From: Gemmatimonadota bacterium
GTDB taxonomy: Bacteria; Gemmatimonadota; Gemmatimonadetes; Gemmatimonadales; GWC2-71-9
Length of the DNA stretch: 64,000 nucleotides
Assembly: GCA_009692185.1 (NCBI GenBank)
Contig: SHZT01000010.1
Span: forward strand, 18,979-82,978
Direction of reading: 5' to 3'
The notes below the pieces were generated by a model. The model did no database searches and had not been told where the DNA came from. It saw nothing but the letters and a program-made list of their open reading frames with translations. Positions 61,328 to 64,000 of this stretch are shown here, piece by piece (the stretch's first letter is position 1; each line of letters begins with the position of its first letter). Made by a program: the position numbers and the translations under genes.

Positions 61328-62620
61328 CTACGCACGCTTAATACCCCGTCGAGCCATTTCGGCCCGCGCCGCCCCCTCCTGATCGCCACCAAGGCTACCA
61401 GCCACTTTGGCGGCGTCCTCCGTGAAGTACGCCTCCGGCGCGTGCTTCAGATACCGCATCGTCATGATGGGGGCCGCATGACCCATTAGGCCCTGCAGCC
61501 GACCGACCGCGACGCCCGCTTGGGCAGCGTGAACGCCGAAGGTGTGTCGCAGATCGTGGATAGTAGCGTTGGGCTTCGCCGGTTTCGGCTTCTTCGCCTT
61601 CCCGCCGGCAGTCGCGTCGGCGGACTCAGGCACGCCCCCGTCGTGCAGGCCGGCGGCAATCGCAGCCTTCCGCCACACTTGACGCGCCGCCTTGTACGCC
61701 CGGTCGTAGTGGAGCCCGAGAAACGGAAACGCCTGATCGGTTGGGCCGCATGGATGGCGGGCGAAGTGCTCGCCAAGCCACTGAGCCAACGGTTCCGCGA
61801 TCGGTACGTGACGGACGCTCGAGGCCGACTTCACCCGCCGGTCGGCTTCCTGAACCACTATCCGGCGCTCCTTGAGCTTCACATCAGCGCCGCGAAGACC
61901 ATGGGCTTCGCCAAACCGCAGCCCCGTGTACACCAAGGTCGCGAAGAACGGCCACCACTCATCGGGGAGCGCCTTCCGAACGCCTCGTATCTCATCCGAC
62001 GAAAGCCAGCGTTCACGACCAGAGGGTTCCCGTTCACGCTTGATGGCCGGCCGACTGATTGCCAAACCGCGTTCTTCCGCACACCAAGTCAGAAATGCCA
62101 TCAGCGCGCCGAGGTCTCGGTTGATGGTAGCCGGGCCAGCCCCGGCCTCTGAGCGCATCCGACGGTAGTCCGCAACGAATCCCTTGTTCAGTGCCGAGAG
62201 GGTAGCGTCCCTACCCTGCGGAATTGCAGCGAAGAAGTTGGCCCAGGAAACTGAGTAGCGCCGCGTTGTGTGGGCCGCGTAGCGCCGCCCCGTGCGGGGA
62301 CTGATGCCGGACGGAGACGACAGCCACGCCTCCCATACATCGACCAACTCCCCGAGCCGGGGACTATCGGCCTTGGCCTTCAACTGTTCTAGTTCATCGC
62401 CTCGGCGCTCGTGGGCGTCGTGCAGCTCGGGCAGGGTCACCTTCCCGGCAGCCAGCAGACCGAGCAAGTCGCGCCGCCCCGCTGATCGGAGTGCATACAG
62501 GGTTCGCTCAATCGCCGTCGCCCTGGCCTTGTTCGTCGTGTCCGTTGACAGGTAAAGCCGGGGGTAGCCCTTCCACCGCACATCCACATAGAAGACGGCT
62601 CCTCGCTTGAACGGGCTCAT
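61328..62620 (-). CDS. Tyrosine site-specific integrase
   Basis: The ATG at 62620 is supported by a purine-rich Shine-Dalgarno (GGAGAGGCAGGGG) and by overlap with the small HTH gene's stop. The 430-residue protein has an N-terminal Arm-like region (SPFKRGAVFYVDVRWKGY), a core-binding domain and the catalytic domain. The catalytic domain shows Arg in TGLRFGEA, HDLRHTFGVHAAQ and GHAAPIMTMRYLKH with the nucleophile Tyr. It inserts and excises an integrative element, most likely at the adjacent tRNA-Cys. It is the last gene of a three-gene operon. Confidence 0.92.
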   Translation of the reverse strand: MSPFKRGAVFYVDVRWKGYPRLYLSTDTTNKARATAIERTLYALRSAGRRDLLGLLAAGKVTLPELHDAHERRGDELEQLKAKADSPRLGELVDVWEAWLSSPSGISPRTGRRYAAHTTRRYSVSWANFFAAIPQGRDATLSALNKGFVADYRRMRSEAGAGPATINRDLGALMAFLTWCAEERGLAISRPAIKREREPSGRERWLSSDEIRGVRKALPDEWWPFFATLVYTGLRFGEAHGLRGADVKLKERRIVVQEADRRVKSASSVRHVPIAEPLAQWLGEHFARHPCGPTDQAFPFLGLHYDRAYKAARQVWRKAAIAAGLHDGGVPESADATAGGKAKKPKPAKPNATIHDLRHTFGVHAAQAGVAVGRLQGLMGHAAPIMTMRYLKHAPEAYFTEDAAKVAGSLGGDQEGAARAEMARRGIKRA

Positions 62621-62841
62621 GTCCCCTGCCTCTCCTCGATCCATCGGGTTACGTCTTCCGGCCGCCAGCGGAGCGCACGTGCCGAGACACGGACAGACGG
62701 GATCCCCAGTTCATACACACGTTTCTTACGGACGCCCAAGATGCTTGCAACCTCACCTGCGCCGATAAGGTGTCCTACACCCGCCGTGGATCCGGTCTCA
62801 AGACGCGGCTGCGGGTCTGGCTGAACGACACCGAGAGTCAC
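62617..62841 (-). CDS. Excisionase/AlpA-like small HTH protein
   Basis: The 74-residue protein has a winged-helix motif HLIGAGEVASILGVRKKRVYELG followed by RWRPEDVTRWIEE, typical of MerR-like excisionases. GTG start overlapping the previous stop, and its own stop overlaps the integrase start (ATGA). It probably directs excision or controls integrase expression. Confidence 0.7.
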   Translation of the reverse strand: MTLGVVQPDPQPRLETGSTAGVGHLIGAGEVASILGVRKKRVYELGIPSVRVSARALRWRPEDVTRWIEERQGT

Positions 62842-63086
62842 GGCAGCGGCTCAGTTGGAACGGCCGGAGCATGGTGCGCAAATCGGCCAGTCAGCCCTTC
62901 AAGAGCGTCCCGACTCACCAGATAGTGAGCTCCGATACGCAAGCCCTCCAAGTCGCCGCGCCGAATTGCGGATCGAATCGTGTTCGGCGTCAAACCCAGA
63001 ATCCGGGCGACGTGCGCCGCCTTGACAAATCGAGCTTCTTGCGGGAACCGCACTTTGTTGCCACCTTTCGTGACGGTTATTTCCAT
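62838..63086 (-). CDS. Small helix-turn-helix DNA-binding protein
   Basis: The 82-residue protein starts MEITVTKGGNK and has the helix-turn-helix ARFVKAAHVARILGLTPNTIRSAIRRGDLEGLRIGAHYLVSRD, of the same excisionase-like family as its neighbour. It is the first gene of the minus-strand operon that includes the integrase, transcribed from a promoter next to an inverted repeat. It may be a regulator or a second excisionase. Confidence 0.65.
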   Translation of the reverse strand: MEITVTKGGNKVRFPQEARFVKAAHVARILGLTPNTIRSAIRRGDLEGLRIGAHYLVSRDALEGLTGRFAHHAPAVPTEPLP

Positions 63087-63089
63087 TAC

Positions 63090-63106
63090 GTGGAAAGGGC
63101 TTCCAC
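63090..63106. promoter_or_regulatory. Operator-like inverted repeat GTGGAA-N5-TTCCAC
   Basis: A 6-bp inverted repeat lies just downstream of the predicted promoter of the integrase operon, at about the transcription start. It is in the divergent region between that operon and a plus-strand HTH regulator (63151-63753). This is a typical place for repressor binding. Confidence 0.4.
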
Positions 63107-63107
63107 A

Positions 63108-63136
63108 ATACTAAAATCGCGAAGGCCCATCGTCAA
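63108..63136 (-). promoter_or_regulatory. Candidate promoter of the HTH-HTH-integrase operon
   Basis: On the minus strand TTGACG (63131-63136) and TAGTAT (63108-63113) are separated by 17 bp, close to sigma-70 consensus. The first gene of the operon starts about 20 bp downstream, with the GTGGAA/TTCCAC inverted repeat in between. Confidence 0.5.
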
Positions 63137-63150
63137 TAGCGGTCCTAACC

Positions 63151-63753
63151 ATGCCACCCAAACCTCTCCCCCCCGGATCCGCAGCGCGGCTCAAACGCCG
63201 GTTTCGCCTGATCATAGACGAGGCCTTCGACGGCAACCTATCAATGGCAGCCCGAGAACTGGGGATCCCAGTCAGTACGGTTCACAAGTACTACCAAACG
63301 GGTCCCAGGCGGCTGGACGCCCGCGTCGCACAGCGAATCGAGGCCAAAACGAAACTTCCGATCCCGTGGGTACTCGGTATGGAGGGTTATGACGACAAAC
63401 ATCCGAAGTCCGGCGTCATGCGTGTCCGGGGCGAATGGCAACTTCAGTATCCGCCGCTCACGGATTGGCGGGTCCAGCGCGTGCTGAGGGTCATGGAAGA
63501 ACGGCTTGGGAAGACCGCGGATGTCCTTACGATCTTCTTGGCCCCGCTCAAGGCAGCGGAGGATTCCGAACTCACCGCCCCGGAGCTCCAGATGACGAAA
63601 GGCCCTCCGCTAGCTTCTGAAAAGGAATGGGATAGGGTCGGAGCCTGGGCCCGCCAATACGGCAGCCAGCGAGCGCATCTGATTCACGTCTTGTGCGAGT
63701 TCTGGGAACGCACACTCGATGCAGCAAAGGTCGCTGGCCAACGTAATTCGTAG
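63151..63753 (+). CDS. HTH regulator, likely element repressor or control gene
   Basis: The 200-residue protein begins with a lysine/arginine-rich start and a helix-turn-helix-like LSMAARELGIPVSTVHKYYQTGPRRLD, followed by AQRIEAKTKLPIPWVLG. This matches phage- or element-type repressors with an N-terminal DNA-binding domain. The C-terminal ~100 residues are helical and have no named domain. It diverges from the integrase operon across 64 bp of AT-rich sequence with an inverted repeat, so it probably controls that operon. Confidence 0.65.
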   Translation: MPPKPLPPGSAARLKRRFRLIIDEAFDGNLSMAARELGIPVSTVHKYYQTGPRRLDARVAQRIEAKTKLPIPWVLGMEGYDDKHPKSGVMRVRGEWQLQYPPLTDWRVQRVLRVMEERLGKTADVLTIFLAPLKAAEDSELTAPELQMTKGPPLASEKEWDRVGAWARQYGSQRAHLIHVLCEFWERTLDAAKVAGQRNS

Positions 63754-63836
63754 CGGCACGCTTTTGGACTAACGAGCACCATAACGCGAAGCATCGCAGG
63801 CTATCGCTCGACTCTGACCCCTCACATCTTGGGCCC

Positions 63837-64000
63837 ATGCGACGTCTGCTCGAAGAACTCGACTCCCTCGCCCCAAAGCCACGAGGTGATGCTTTCGAGT
63901 TTCAGGTCGTGCCCTGGATCCTGCGCCAGTCGGCGGTCTATCGGGACGACCTTGTTCAGGTGTGGGCGTGGAAGCATTACCACGAACGATATCGGTGGGG
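63837..64000 (+). CDS. N-terminal fragment, possible restriction-type helicase (cut by window edge)
   Basis: Fifty-four codons are visible from an ATG. PRGDAFEFQVVPWILRQSAVYRDDLVQVWAWKHYHERYRW resembles the N-terminal restriction-endonuclease-like region of large predicted helicases (COG4889 group, type ISP relatives). There KGxxFExLVxxFL and VWLWDxW motifs occur at the start. The rest is outside the window. It lies inside the integrative element, 84 bp after the HTH regulator, a place where anti-phage genes are common. Confidence is limited by the length. Confidence 0.45.
   Translation, partial: MRRLLEELDSLAPKPRGDAFEFQVVPWILRQSAVYRDDLVQVWAWKHYHERYRW

Overview
The window is high-GC (roughly two thirds G+C), densely coded DNA. 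Operons with ATGA/GTGA stop-start overlaps, many lipoproteins and secreted proteins, a lysine-rich histone-like protein and a DUF1800/DUF1501 pair suggest a Gram-negative-type bacterium, plausibly Gemmatimonadota. That placement is inferred from gene content alone; no rRNA gene is present.

Layout. 1-8.5 kb, mostly minus strand: a zinc-ribbon protein cut by the window edge, a REC-GAF-GGDEF signalling gene split by two in-frame stops, a threonine dehydratase-like enzyme, gyrA with a short structured leader, an MDR oxidoreductase and a secreted Big_2/beta-propeller protein. 8.6-23 kb, mostly plus strand: histone-like protein, amidohydrolase, a nickel/cobalt-type permease, selD, an RNase HI-like protein lacking a catalytic Glu, dCMP deaminase, a frameshifted zinc-ribbon gene, an isocitrate/isopropylmalate dehydrogenase-family enzyme, thiolase, 3-hydroxyacyl-CoA dehydrogenase, squalene/phytoene synthase, an FAD-linked oxidase, then thyA and folA. 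23-26.9 kb: a compact four-gene operon of two ATP-grasp ligases, a GNAT acetyltransferase and lysine 2,3-aminomutase, with its own promoter and a long bidirectional terminator. This is the best candidate here for an undescribed pathway.

27-38 kb: EF-G-2-like GTPase, lipoprotein, ABC exporter, DUF1800/DUF1501 pair, a truncated oxidoreductase remnant, a thioesterase and a multi-PAS hybrid histidine kinase. 38.3-58 kb looks like a metal, sulfide and respiration region. It has small membrane and barrel proteins, a complete heavy-metal RND tripartite pump flanked by ~0.2-kb direct repeats, a CDF remnant and a CDF-like transporter. It also has DsrE plus sulfide:quinone oxidoreductase-like genes, a cytochrome b, cytochromes c, a Spy/CpxP-like Met/His-rich protein and an MgtC/DUF4010 protein.

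58-64 kb: alpha/beta hydrolase, SDR, proline dehydrogenase directly downstream of tRNA-Cys(GCA), then a mobile-element end. That end holds a tyrosine integrase, two small HTH proteins, a divergent HTH regulator and, at the window edge, the start of a protein resembling restriction-type helicases. Several genes are decayed (two premature stops, an 8-bp duplication frameshift, gene-end remnants). These may be real pseudogenes or assembly errors and should be verified against reads.
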